DNA from: Rostratula benghalensis | Taxonomy: Eukaryota > Chordata > Aves > Charadriiformes > Rostratulidae | Direction: 5' to 3' | Assembly: GCA_013399305.1 (NCBI GenBank) | Contig: VXAI01000373.1 | Coordinates: forward strand, 62,001-126,000 | Length of the DNA: 64,000 bases | Shown: piece by piece, positions 26,137 through 37,784 of the stretch | How the letters are laid out: each line of letters opens with the position of its first letter | Position numbering within the stretch: the first letter of the stretch is position 1 | Notes under the pieces: generated by a model | The model's database searches: none | What the model was told of the DNA's origin: nothing | What the model saw: only the letters and a program-made list of their open reading frames with translations | Translations under genes and position numbers: made by a program

Positions 26137-27656
26137 GCTGTTTCTGGTTGTACCACACTCTAAGTCATCACAATTCACCAAGGAGTGCAATTCTCTATGT
26201 CTGTTTGTCTTTATTAACATTTAATATTCTGAATATTCTTCTGAATCCAGAAGAAAATTTATTCTTCTTGATATCTTCTTGATAACTTAGGGAAATATGA
26301 ATAAAACTGGCTTGGTCTAGACACAAAGAGGATATATATTGTCCATAGATGTCCTCAGACTGTAGTCAACTCTACAGAAAGTAATGGATCAAGATGTCAC
26401 ATTATTGTCATCTTTAAACATAAGAAAAAAGATTTAGTCATCTAAGTGTCTTAATGAACTTCCTTCCCCTTACAAATAGAAATAGTGTTGTTATCATAGC
26501 TCAGAAATGATATTTGATGTGCGGTAGACCATGAGACTGCTAATGGCACACAACACTTTTCACCCTGAAGTCACCAACTCAAGCTTTAACCCTAGTTTCT
26601 CCACTGGGTAGAAGGAATTTCCCCCTGGGTTGAGTTTGCACTTCACTTCCAGGCCAGGTGAAATGTAGCTTTCTGCACTCAAGAAAATGTCCCCAGTTCT
26701 CCTTCAGCAGACCTGCCATGGGGCTGAGATCTGACCATGCCTGGGAGCTCCCAGTCCTCACTGCATGGACAAACACCAAGAACTGGGTAGTCCAGCTTGG
26801 TTATGGGAGCCAGGCACCAACAAAGCTACAGCTCTCCCTCTGCAGTGGTACCTGCTGCAATTTGCCCTCTTTGAGTAGAATATGATACAAAGATATTTTT
26901 GATATTTCTTCAACCCCTCTTCTGCCTTCTCCCTGAAGCTTCTGCAGACTGGAAGGAAGAAGAGGAGGTAAATGCTCCCCATCTGCTGGAACAGCTTTGC
27001 ACCATTCCTGTTCTACCAGGCTGCACTTTTTTTATGACCATGATACAGAGACAGGAGACAGACACTTTTGTTCTTCAAGGCTTTCTGTTTAATTAAAGGC
27101 CTATTGTGCTTGAGCTAACCCTCTGGTTTTTAAGGAGGGCTCTGTTTAAAATCAGGGTAATGGGTTATTACGATTCTAGAGAAGAACATTTGCAGAGAAA
27201 TATTTTGCCCTGGTTAAAATTTTTGTGGAATACCACAAAATACGAAATAGATCCCTTAATCTCAGTGGCTATCTTGAAAACTTATTACTAAAATATATAT
27301 AAATGTGTAAGTACTATTCATTTTTTCAATGTTGGCGTGTTGTAAAATTCTGTTTTCTTTTCATTTCATGCTGTTGTAAATAAACTGAATCTGTACAGTA
27401 GGTTTTTGTCAGACTCCCAGAAAGACAATTTTATTTTATAGCACATCCTAGACTGACAGCCAGAAACTGTTCTGCACCACCTCAGTACAAACAAAATTAG
27501 CTTCTCACAATATTTTTGCAGATGTTAAAGGTCATTAATAGAATGAAACCAGATGACTAAAGCAATACATTTGGAATGATTGGGTTTTATTTTTCTCCCC
27601 AGCTTAAAGACACAGAGTCCTCTTTTCTTGACTATTTGGCTGCCTTTCAAATGTTC
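26137..27656. other. Unassigned non-coding stretch
   Basis: No gene recognised. The part from about 26530 to 26990 is richer in G+C and carries several overlapping short frames on both strands, none with a recognisable domain. Confidence 0.5.
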
Positions 27657-27691
27657 TTTTTTTTTTCTTTTTTCTTTTTTTTTTTTTTTTT
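27657..27691. repeat. Poly-T tract with two C interruptions
   Basis: Thirty-five bases of T with two C bases; the longest pure run is 17. Simple sequence. Confidence 0.9.
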
Positions 27692-30600
27692 GCTATTTAA
27701 TGGTTTCCAAAATCATAAAAGCGAAAGTAGTGGGATATGTATTTCTTGGCTTATGCAACTTCACTTGTGTGAAAGATTTGGGATTTTTACAGAGATTAAT
27801 ATAATATTAACTGTTCAAAGTACACATTCTTGTAACAATTGCACAATCTCCACATTTTGATCAAGGTCACACTTTTGCAATGATCAAGGGCAAGAGAGCA
27901 GATGCAAGAAAAATCATGTTCAAAATGCAACTATATCTAGGAATAAAAACTTCCTTTAGAAAAGAAGGGAGCGCTATAGATTTTGAAGTGCTTTGTTTAA
28001 GTGAAAACTGATGCTGATACCCACTAAAAATTAAAAACAGCTAGGTCATACTGTGATTACTCTTTTGTGGCAATCTGCATGATAATAAAAAGCTGTATTT
28101 TTCTAATTTTAAATTTTAAAATATTTCTTCTATATATATACTATTTTATATCCATCAGTTTAAATTATAATATGCTATTTATACATCTCCAATATGAAAG
28201 ATAAATAATAACCAATTGCTTGTCAAGTACTAGCAAGGTCTTAAATACTTTTAAAGACATACAGTATGTTAACCCTTTTCAAAAACTTTGTATTTAAATT
28301 GAAAAGCTCAAATCTAGCCTATCCTGAAAGCTGAAGTAAGAATTTGTGCATTCCTACTTTGGAACACTTTAAATACAGGTGTGAACAGAGAGATGCGAGG
28401 TTATTCAGCCTGTGCAGGAATGGATGCTGTCGGGACATGGGAAAAATGAAAAAGCAAGAAGTTATGTGAAGGAGTGATGGAGTGGGTTTCACTGGACAAA
28501 TGAAATGGAGAAAGGTTGATGAGATAGAGGGGTCATTGCAGGGTCCGAACATCCATCAGAGGGAAGAGGGAGAAGCTGTCCTGTGGTAAGGGTGCCTTAA
28601 GAAGCCTTTCCTTACCTTAAGAAAGTTAAGAAAACCCTTTCTTATGCAGAATGCAGAGTACAAGCCAGAGAAAAAGTGATCAGTGTTTTCTTATCTTGAT
28701 TAATGAGAATTCTGGACAAAAAACTCCAACTCTAAGTCAAGGCAAAGAGAGAAGAAAAGAGATTTTTGAGATACTAGATAGAGGAAGAGAGGCATGAAAA
28801 TAAGGATGAAAGAAAAAGTATAAGCATAAAACTATTTATGAAGAAGGATGAGCAGGCAAATCATAAATGCATTTGAAATAGGAGAAAAGGGAAAGGGCAG
28901 GCTAGCCTTTGGTGAAGTAAGGTAAAGAATTTAATTTTAATATGGTCTGTTTGAGATAGTATTGGGGTATTCAGGTTGTAAGCTTGGGGAGTTAGCCGAA
29001 GAGGCTGAAGTGAATGACTAGAGACCTGATCTGGCACAGGAAATAAAGCAGTAATTAATCAGCAGAGAACTACAGAACTGCTAGTCAAATCTTGATACTG
29101 GTTAGGTTAGAAAGGGGCGATACAGAAGAGAGAAGGCCAAGAATAAAAAGTTTTGAAGGAGCTTTGAAAACCTGATCTTCTCTAAATTAAAACAGTTGAA
29201 TGCATGAGAGGGAAATGCATATTTTAATAAGAATAAAAACTAAAAAGTAGCCCAGTGAATTAGCAAAAGAAATAAATTAAAAAAAAAAACCTGCAGAAAT
29301 TATTAATTGCTTTTCTCAAGAATCAATAGAACAATGTGCTATTTACCTGTCTGTACATAAATAAATAAATATTTTCCCCCATGTCTTGTAGCTGGAAAGT
29401 TAGCAAATATCGAATAGATGGTTCCAGTACCTTGGAATCTCATGGAATGGCAAATTTCCTATGCTATTTATGGCAAAATAATTTCTGTGAACTTTCTGGC
29501 ACATACCAGCATCATTCTGATGCTGGATAGTGTTTTTAGGCAATCATCCAGAGATATTTTTTTCTTTCCCTTTTCAATTGCTTTATTTTTCTTAGAATCT
29601 ATTAGGAGGATCATGCAATGCTTTTGTCTGACTAGGTCTGAAAAACAGCTGGGCTACATGGCAAATACAGGGAGGAGGAATGACTGAGGTGGGTAGGGGG
29701 AAATCTTTAAAGGTTAATGCAAAATATATGCAGAAATTTTATGAGCTAGACCTTTTAAATACCATTGCTCTTTAAACAGTTATGGCACAGGAATACTTCC
29801 TACAGCAAGCATAGCATGAAAAAAAATTATCATATATTAAAGCAGCGGGGAACATTTCCCAGCACATTAGAGGTACGTGTGGCAGGACCCAATAACTTGT
29901 CTTGCTGTCTTCAAAAAGTATGTGGAAAGCTGGATGATCTGTAAATGCAATCATACTAGCACTGTTTTACAAGAAAAAAAAAAAAAAAAAAAAGAAGATA
30001 TTTTCAGAAGTTATTCTAGTTAAACAAATTTAGATGGATGAAAACCTCAACCAAGAGCAGTTAACTTTCATCAGAGAACACAAATTACAGAGAGAATACC
30101 TCTAAATCACTGATACTTTTAAGAGTGGAGCAGTATCTGATGACAGGATCAGAGGAAACCCCCTACAGAAAGTGGTATTTTTCACAAAGGCAAATTGATA
30201 AATAGTAACAGAGTGAATTTTCTTGTATTTTTGTTGAATCTCATGGAAAAGTGTTTTACTTAAGTAAGAATGCTATCACATTCCCCTGGATCTACTGGAA
30301 TATTTGTGTATGCAGACATACAGGAGACATGCTTTGATGATAACAGTCTTAATACTCAGCATTTACAGAACACTCTTCAACTACAGACCTTAAAACACTC
30401 CCTTATACAAAGATCAACCAATGAATTTCTCAAGCATCTCAGTTAATATTTTCATGCCCACTCTGCAGATCAGCCCAGTGCTGCATTCTGGTTTCTCATG
30501 CCAAGGTCATGTGTTTGTGAGTGCAAACTTCTCCGGATCACTAAACAACAGCCTGCCAATGCGAAGTGCCCTGCAAGCAGAAAGTCTATTGGATGCAGTG

Positions 30601-31189
30601 ATAACGATGAGCAAGCCTAACTAAAAAAGCCCTAGCTATTATAGCTGTGTTTTTCTTTACTTTGAATTGTCAAAGTGAATCACACATTCTTTTAAAAGGA
30701 TGCAAAACTAACCAATCAGCTCTAAGAGATATTGCCTAAACTCTTCTGTTGTGGTTTCCTTTAGAAAGTCCCATATGCTTTAAATATTAATATTTTTACA
30801 GTAGCTTTCCAGTCAATTCTGAATGGAAGGCATCTGTGGTAACTGTGTTAACCTTTGGCAAACGTTGACTTGTTAAGTATCTTCTTCAGCTGCCAAACAA
30901 TAATTCATGTTACAGTATGAAAGTAATTTAATTCTGTTAAAGAGCAGGCAATTCAGATATTATTTTTTGTATGTATGAATGGGATTCCTATAATCAATTA
31001 TGTAATAAAGGAAATATGTTTAAAAACTATTGAAGGTAGACAGGCTTTGTTTAACTCATTTTAAACAATGCACGAAAGACATTGTATTCAATTTTCCTGT
31101 ATTTAGATATATATTCATACACTGTATGTATACACTGATTTTTCTTTAACATTTAGGGTTATTTAGCTAACAAATTAATTCAACACAAT
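27692..31189. other. Unassigned non-coding stretch
   Basis: No gene recognised. The part from 28560 to 29290 is purine-rich on the forward strand (many AGA and GAA words) without a clear repeat unit. An A20 run lies at 29974-29993. Confidence 0.5.
29974..29993. repeat. Poly-A tract, 20 bases
   Basis: Twenty A bases with no upstream polyadenylation hexamer nearby. No retrocopied gene is recognisable to its left. Confidence 0.9.
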
Positions 31190-31345
31190 GAGCTCATGCT
31201 GCAAAATGCCACGGAAATGGAGTATTTACATATGCTAATGACTTCCAATTAAGAAACATGCAAATAATTGGCAGAAAGCAAAATTAAAACACTGCGCTAA
31301 TAACCTGACAATTACAAGGAAAACTGTATTACACAAGACTGCAAA
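31190..31345. promoter_or_regulatory. Candidate conserved enhancer block with POU, FOX and NKX-like words
   Basis: Complex AT-rich sequence with many factor-binding words in 150 bp: FOX-like GTATTTAC (31222-31229), POU-like ATGCTAAT (31232-31239), NKX-like CCAATTAAG (31245-31253), the canonical octamer ATGCAAAT (31258-31265) and CTAATAACC (31297-31305). The density and lack of simple repeats resemble deeply conserved developmental enhancers. Conservation cannot be tested from one sequence, and AT-rich DNA produces some of these words by chance. Confidence 0.3.
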
Positions 31346-32704
31346 CATAATTGCACACACAAGGTCTGTTTGTCTACAAGGGTAGCTAATAAAAAATAGG
31401 CACCAAATTGTCACTTACTATGGGCCTTGACAGACTTCTTGCTGCAGGATTCCAGCCCTTGCAAGTGCAAGGTCAAGTGCTGGGGTACCACATGGGGTCA
31501 GTAACAGGGGCAGGATAAGTATCAGGTCAGGAAATTCATCATGATGATGATCTTTCACAGCACACTCTTTAGTCTAAGAAAGAAGTGGGACTGCAGATGG
31601 GTTTTTCTTCTTTGGTTTTTTTTTTTTTTTTTTTGAACTGATGAACTAAGATAAACTTAGCAGAGCAACAGCAGCTGCTTGGTGGCTTGTGGTGATTAAG
31701 GATTTTCCCTTTTCACAGAAGAGAAAAGTATTTCCTTCCACCAGAAGACCATCATTTCAGAACTTGATTTTGATTCAAGTGGCAATGGACTGTGGAAATT
31801 TAAAACATCTCAGTCGAAAGTAATTCTGAGAATAAAAATTCTGCTTTGAAAAGTCAAAATGTTTCCTTTAACAAAATACAAATTTGTTTAAATTACCCCA
31901 CAATGTTATAATACTTTGTGGGTCCATTGTATATTACAACCACTATAGGAGAACATCAGGTGATAACTTAGCTATGAAATCTATGTTATATAAACTAAGG
32001 AAGTAATTTTTACGTTTCCCAAGGGAAGATTTTCAGTCCTATTGTAACAAAAGAACAAGCCCTTTAGAAGTGAAATCACTCCAACACAAACCCTAATGCC
32101 TTTTTTTATCTTACCCAACAAGAATCCGGTTGTTGGCTGTATGTAATCCAGTGAGACATCTTTTTTGGCACATGTACTCCAAAGAATGATCAGAATGACT
32201 TTCTTCTCTGTACTTTTCCCATTCCTCAGACCCAATCCTTGTGAGCTCCAGCTTTGTCCCACAAGCATTGATGTAAGGACAGCTCTGCAGGAACAGAGAT
32301 ACACATTCTTGCGTGATACTGACTGTGAAGGCTATAGGATGCTCATTCAAAGAAAAACTCATCTTTGCCAGCATAAATCATTGGCTGTGTATTTCTTGCA
32401 CTCCAAAAACTGAGGTGACATTGCTGATAATGCTAGGGGTGAACCAAGGAAGGCAGAGAAAACCTTTTGTTTTCCTACCACTTCCATTATTTTGATCTAG
32501 TTTTTATAGTTGATGTTTATGACTCCATTAAGCCTGTCAGTCATTAGGATATTTAGGACTTGATTGCTTCAATGGATGAGACTCATCTTCGTATTTACAT
32601 TGCTAGATTCTAATCCTGCATAATAATTTATCTGCTAGAAAAAAAATTTTAACCTTATGGTAAATGCATGCCATTTTCCCAGCAGGTCATTTAAAAATCC
32701 TCTC
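31346..32704. other. Unassigned non-coding stretch
   Basis: No gene recognised. A T19 run lies at 31616-31634. Overlapping short frames on both strands at 31981-32495 have no recognisable domain. Confidence 0.5.
31616..31634. repeat. Poly-T tract, 19 bases
   Basis: Nineteen T bases ending at GAACTG. Simple sequence. Confidence 0.9.
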
Positions 32705-32707
32705 CTT

Positions 32708-33020
32708 GATGAGTGTCAGGAGGATGGAGCCAGGGTCTTCTCAGTGATGGCCTATGATAGGACAAGGGGCAATGGGTGCAAGCTGGAACAGAGGAGGTTC
32801 CATTTAAATATGAGGAAAAACTTCTTCACAGTGAGGGTGATGGAGCACTGGAACGGGCTGCCCAGAGAGGTGGTGGGGTCTCCTTCTCTGGAGACGTTCA
32901 AAACTCGTTTGGATGCGTTCCTGTGTGACCTGCTCTGGGTGTTCCTGCTCTGGCAGGGGGATTGGACTGGATGATCTTTCAAGGTCCCTTCCAATCCCTG
33001 ATATTCTGTGATTCTGTGAT
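32708..33020 (+). mobile_element. CR1 LINE, 5'-truncated copy with open ORF2 C-terminus
   Basis: About 310 bp of the 3' end of CR1. One open frame, from about 32712 to the stop at 32972-32974, reads [20 protein letters not shown], then [19 protein letters not shown], then [20 protein letters not shown] and LDAFLCDLL. This is the conserved C-terminus of CR1 ORF2 and is still free of stops or frameshifts. Then come GATTGGACTGGATGATCTTT, CCCTTCCAATCCCTG and the octamer tail ATTCTGTGATTCTGTG. The intact frame suggests a younger insertion than the 22.3 kb and 37.6 kb copies. It carries no catalytic domain, so it cannot move. Confidence 0.95.
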
Positions 33021-33224
33021 ATAGAAATAGAACAGAATTTAGTTTTATGGATCACCCTATCACCTTTCAGACTCCAGGAACTTCAAATGTATTTGGATTT
33101 GGTAATGATGATGAGAGTGGTGACTGTGACTAACATTCCAGTTAGCAGGTGTTTTAGCTTGTGCACCATCCTGAATGCTAACACTTTTCTTTAGAGAGGG
33201 AACTGCGTTTTAAACATGGCAAAT

Positions 33225-33237
33225 CGCGTATTACGCG
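33225..33237. other. CpG-dense 13-bp palindrome
   Basis: CGCGTATTACGCG is perfectly self-complementary around its central T and holds four CpG dinucleotides in 13 bases. The surrounding kilobases have very few CpGs, as expected for methylated vertebrate DNA. The function is unknown. Confidence 0.6.
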
Positions 33238-34685
33238 GCAGGTCTGGTATTTTTTGCACAAGTTTAGGTGGATACCAGAGTTAGGGTTTTTCTCGACCAA
33301 ATGGTCCTTAGATCCTCTGTGGAGGTTGTACAAGATGTACAAAAGGCCAGCAGAATAGAGGTAACACTGTACGGCTGCACTATAGCCACTCTACTACAAG
33401 GAAGATGCACCTTTAATATGAATGCTTACAACAATATCACTGGCACCTCCTCTGACAGATGAAAAAAATAAAAGTCAATACGAGTTTCTATTACTGCCTT
33501 TGCCTGGTCAAACAGCTGTTGGCTCTGCTTGAAATTTTGGTCATTGAAAAGCAAATCTGTCCTGAATTAATGATGGGCAGTCTTCAAAAGGTTGAGAGTT
33601 CTGGTTTGATTCAGATAAGATTATCCATAGCTTATCCAATCATCAAGTCTGAAAAACTGAGCTGGAAATAATACAAAAGCATGCTTTCTGATGAGATTTA
33701 AGGTACTTCTGTTTCCAGCTGAAATTACTGTAAACCAGCCTCTTGCACTGAATTTCTACACTTTAATTCTCTTTAAAACAAAGGAAATATTTCAGGATAG
33801 TGCATGACTGACTAGTTTAAATATCTAAACTACTACTATGAACCCATGAGGAAATAAACCATATGTCCCACAAATCTGATCAAAACTAATCAGCAGATCC
33901 AGAGTAATAAAGCCCACAGCTGATAATAAACAACATAGAGACCAAGAAATACTCATAAAAAAGCCCCAAACCGCTATTGATAGAAATTTTATGTTTACTA
34001 ATAAATGTGTAAGAACTTAATGGTCTTTCATTTACCCAACTGTGAACAGCAAATGTGACTATAGAAAGTCCTAAACCCCTCACCCACTCAGGGAGGACTG
34101 GTTTGCTGCTTAGAGCAGCAATTTGAGAGTGAGGAAACTCCATCCCTAATCATCCCTCTGCCTGGTCATACCCCTGGTTTCCAGGTCCTCTGGGGCTTTG
34201 TCTTGACCAGGGAGATGACTGCAGCTCTTGACCATGGCTGACATAACTATTAACTAGCCTGGGTACAGACATCACGTCACTAGAGATGCATTCACATCAT
34301 GACTGGTCCAGACCATGGGGCTCTGAGCAAGTAATCAGTAAGCTGATGATGGTCCTGTGGCTACAGCAGCAACCTCTGGACAAACCTGTCCCGTGCTACC
34401 TTGTGACCATAAATGAGTCTTAATCCACATAAATAAGTTGTTAGCTGTCATATGGCAAGTAGGGTTAAGCATGTCCACATCTGACTGTTTGATGGAGTGT
34501 GCATAAGAAAGACACTTGGTCTTTTTTGAAATTTTGGGATTTCTTGATCCAAAGTCCCCTGAAGTCCATGGAAGCCTTTCCATAAACATGTGGGATTGCT
34601 GCTGGAAGAGCTCTGTACAAACATCTACTTTTGTCAGCAGCTCATGCTGCTATTTGAAGCAGGTTTCTGTGTGGCGCAGGTTCAC

Positions 34686-34700
34686 TTTTTTTTTTTTTTT
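34686..34700. repeat. Poly-T tract, 15 bases
   Basis: Fifteen T bases followed by CCCTTTTAAAAG. Simple sequence. Confidence 0.9.
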
Positions 34701-35907
34701 CCCTTTTAAAAGTAACTCGGGGTGATTCAGTTTCTAAATAGAAAACATTGACACTTTTTTTTTTTTCTTTTGTTAGTTGAAGGAATGTTTCTATTAGGCA
34801 TTAGGTATGGGTGACCCACCAAAAGGCTCAGCTGATCGGAGTGTATGTATATTCCTCTTCAGAGTTTTCTTCTTGCCTTTCTTTGGTCTTTACCTCTGTA
34901 CAGCATCCCAGTTTTATTGTACTGCATTCTCAATTATTTCTGTGTCATTTTTCCTTTTCCCTCATTTTGACTTTCCTTTTTTTTTTCAGTCTTAAGTAGA
35001 ATGTGAACTCTACAAAGCTTGAGATTATTTCAAACTCACCGTGTTCAATCACATTTGGATTTCAGCAATCTTTCTCAGCCCATCTGTTGGTTTGGCAGCC
35101 TCCTGCTGCTGGTCAGCCAGTGGAGGAGGTCTCTGAAGACTAAGTGAAATTGCACAACTGAACAACTCCATGTCACATACCATTTGATCACCTTACAAGC
35201 TGAAAGAATGGACAACACATGTGAAACCAGAATGCTTAAGCATGGTGGTGTAAAAATTGTTATTCTCAGACTATATCGCTTTAAGAAAAAAAATGAAGAG
35301 TTATTTCTAAGTCTCCACCACTGATACACATCTGAGTAGAAAATATGAAATTGAAAGGAAGGTATGGTAATCCAGTGTTTAGCCTTTTCTTTCCAAGTAG
35401 TAGCTTACTGATATGGGAAAATAGATGTGCATGGTGTTTGACAGGCAGAGAGGAGAGAGACTACGTGAACCAAAGGATTTGCAATCTGCAGACCACTTGT
35501 GTGATTAGAGCTGCTTGAAGAAATCTCTATAGCCATGCAGGGTCTCCTGGTTCCAGCTGTGCTCCCTATAGAGCACAGACATTTGATTTCAGTGTATGAG
35601 ACAGGGAAGACAAACCAGAAGTGGAAGATGTAGTGGATGGATGTCACTAAATGTAGCAATTTCAAAAGATGGTGAGTCTAAGCAGTTATTGGACTTATGT
35701 AAGGACCACACTCATTCATTTGAATGTTTTCATTTCTTTGATTATTTCCTTAATTGCTTTTTTAATATTCTCATATCTCTTTGTTTTCCCCACTTAAAAG
35801 GAAGCTGAATGAAAGGATGGTGATGTGTGGGAGGGGAGCGGGGGCTGGCAGATTGTGTTCAGCATCCTCCACATTCCCTTATTAGTTTAGTCAGACACAT
35901 TAGTTCA

Positions 35908-35979
35908 CATTATGAGAAACAGATGAGAAACTGCTAAAACATACATTATGAGAAACATTAGGAGAAGCTGCTAAGCATA
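35908..35979. repeat. Tandem duplication, two 36-bp units
   Basis: Copy one (35908-35943) and copy two (35944-35979) both start CATTATGAGAAACA and share the GAGAA...CTGCTAA...CATA pattern with a handful of substitutions. This is a local duplication that has since diverged. Confidence 0.8.
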
Positions 35980-37611
35980 CATCTAAATAATGTTAAACCA
36001 ACAGCGACTCCAGCTGAGGGCCAGCTGACTCACCAGGCTCTGTAAATCCAAGCTTCGCAGCACTCACACAGTATGCTTACTCCCTCTAATCATCGGACAG
36101 GTTGAGTTGTAATGCTGACTAATCATTGCATAAACCCTGTGTGGGAGGGATGAAGGAGGGCGAAAAATAGAGGCAGCAGCACTTCACTGCAAGGAACTGA
36201 TGACAGCATCCACCTTGTCTACGTTACACCTCTTCTTCAGCACAATATGCAACTTTCAGCTACTCGGATGCTTTGCTGTGTGAATTACTACACCTTTCCA
36301 CATTTCTTTGCTTTTCTTTGAGTTTCCTTCTTGTGTTACAGAAAGGTCAATTTATGTTCTGTGCAAGACAATCAGCTAGAATGTGTCAAGTGTAATGAAG
36401 TTCTAAGGAAATAAAAAAAGCGTATTTCATAGAATCACCTACGGGAAATCGTCTGTGGCTTGGCTGAACCTTTAGAATAAACGCTTGTGGTTACACAACT
36501 CGCCTTTGTTTTGAGCTGACCTGTGGAAGGCATTGGCAGGACTGGTGTGATATTCAGCTCTGCTAATATTTTGACTGTTTCAGTTAGCCTGGCTCGATGA
36601 TCAGTTCTCAGCAGAATGAAAAAAATGCCATGTCTGCGCGAGATGAGGTCACTCCATGTCACCCAGAATGATTTTTCCATAAAAATCTTTTCACACTGGG
36701 ATTCAGCACCTCGAGCATCTCCAACCTTTTGAGTATCTTTAGGCAATAAATTTTGCAAACCTTTCAAGTAAGGTGGCTCAGATCTGTGTGCAATACTGCA
36801 AAAAAATTAGACAAGAGGCTCCTTTTCGCATAGGCATATTCATGCCAACAGTTTGATTTCTAGGAAAATTCTGTGTCTTGTAAGTCAGACTTTTACATAT
36901 TTTGCATGTGATATTCCACAGAAATTCAGCTATGATATAGTCTAACTGTGGTATTGCTTTTTTGACTGATTTATTTTTTTAAAGGGAGACACAGGTTAAA
37001 TCTTTGATTTGACTTGTCCTTTTTAGATACTTTGGAAATGTCAATAACTGAGTGATAACCATTGCCAATAAAGACCAAAACACTATGTAAGATAATACAT
37101 TTTCCCTGTAAAGTGTGAATAAATATAAACATGACAAATGTATTGCCTCTGGTAGCAAATGTTGGGTTTTTAATAATTACTGAAGAGAGACAAATCATTC
37201 CTAATAAATAATGTACACTATGAAGTAGACAAGTCCCCTAACAGGATGGCAATAATTTTGAGTGTACACTTTTTGTGTGAAATCAGATAACTTCCCCTTC
37301 TGAATGAAGCAGATTTAGAAAGCAATGCAGGGTCACCATTCTTCTGGTTTTGGCTTTCTCCACACTCAAGACTATTCTGGATACGTTCCTGCATGTAGTA
37401 CCTCACCAGCTTCTCTGCCTCGGCAAGGCCCTGTAGCATTCTGCGGTCTGTCTGTATTACAAACTTCCTCATTGTTGCCTTACTGTGTCTTGATTTCCTA
37501 TTCCTTAATTTCTATTAAGATATCCCTGGTTTCTCCTGGCTGCTAGTGGAAGAACTTTCTCTCTACAATGCATCCAGCCATGGCTGCAAGCCTGTAGTCT
37601 GGTAAAACTGA
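35980..37611. other. Unassigned non-coding stretch
   Basis: No gene recognised. A reverse frame of 110 codons (36435-36767) has mixed composition but matches no family I know. A patch at about 37360-37430 (GGATACGTTCCTGCATGTAG, TTCTCTGCCTCGGCAAGG) weakly resembles a CR1 3' end, but the decisive tail is missing. Confidence 0.45.
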
Positions 37612-37784
37612 CTGCCCAGAGTTGTGGCTGCCCCATCTCTGGAGGTGTTCAAGACCAGGCTGGATGGGGCTTTGAGCAACCTGCTCTGGTGGGAGGTGTC
37701 CCTGTCTGTGGCAGTGTGGCTGGAACTAGATGATCTTTAAGGTTTCTTCCGATCTGTACCAGTCTATGAACCTATGGTTCTGTT
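37612..37784 (+). mobile_element. CR1 LINE, decayed 3'-end fragment
   Basis: About 170 bp matching the end of CR1: GCCCAGAGTTGTGGCTGCCC, then TCTGGAGGTGTTCAAGACCA, GGCTGGATGGGGCTTTGAGC and GGAACTAGATGATCTTTAAG. The terminal octamers are degraded (GTCTATGAACCTATGGTTC). The encoded ORF2 C-terminus is broken. It is an older insertion than the copies at 22.3 and 32.7 kb. Confidence 0.9.

Larger units (their letters stand above)
33021..35907. other. Unassigned non-coding stretch
   Basis: No gene or transposon recognised beyond the CpG palindrome at 33225-33237. T runs lie at 34686-34700 and about 34757-34767. Short frames are unconvincing. Confidence 0.5.

Noticed and set aside
37360..37450. Possible CR1 3' end upstream of the real CR1 at 37612
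   Set aside because: Only the GGATACGTTCCTGC part fits; the GGACTAGATGAT block and the octamers are missing.
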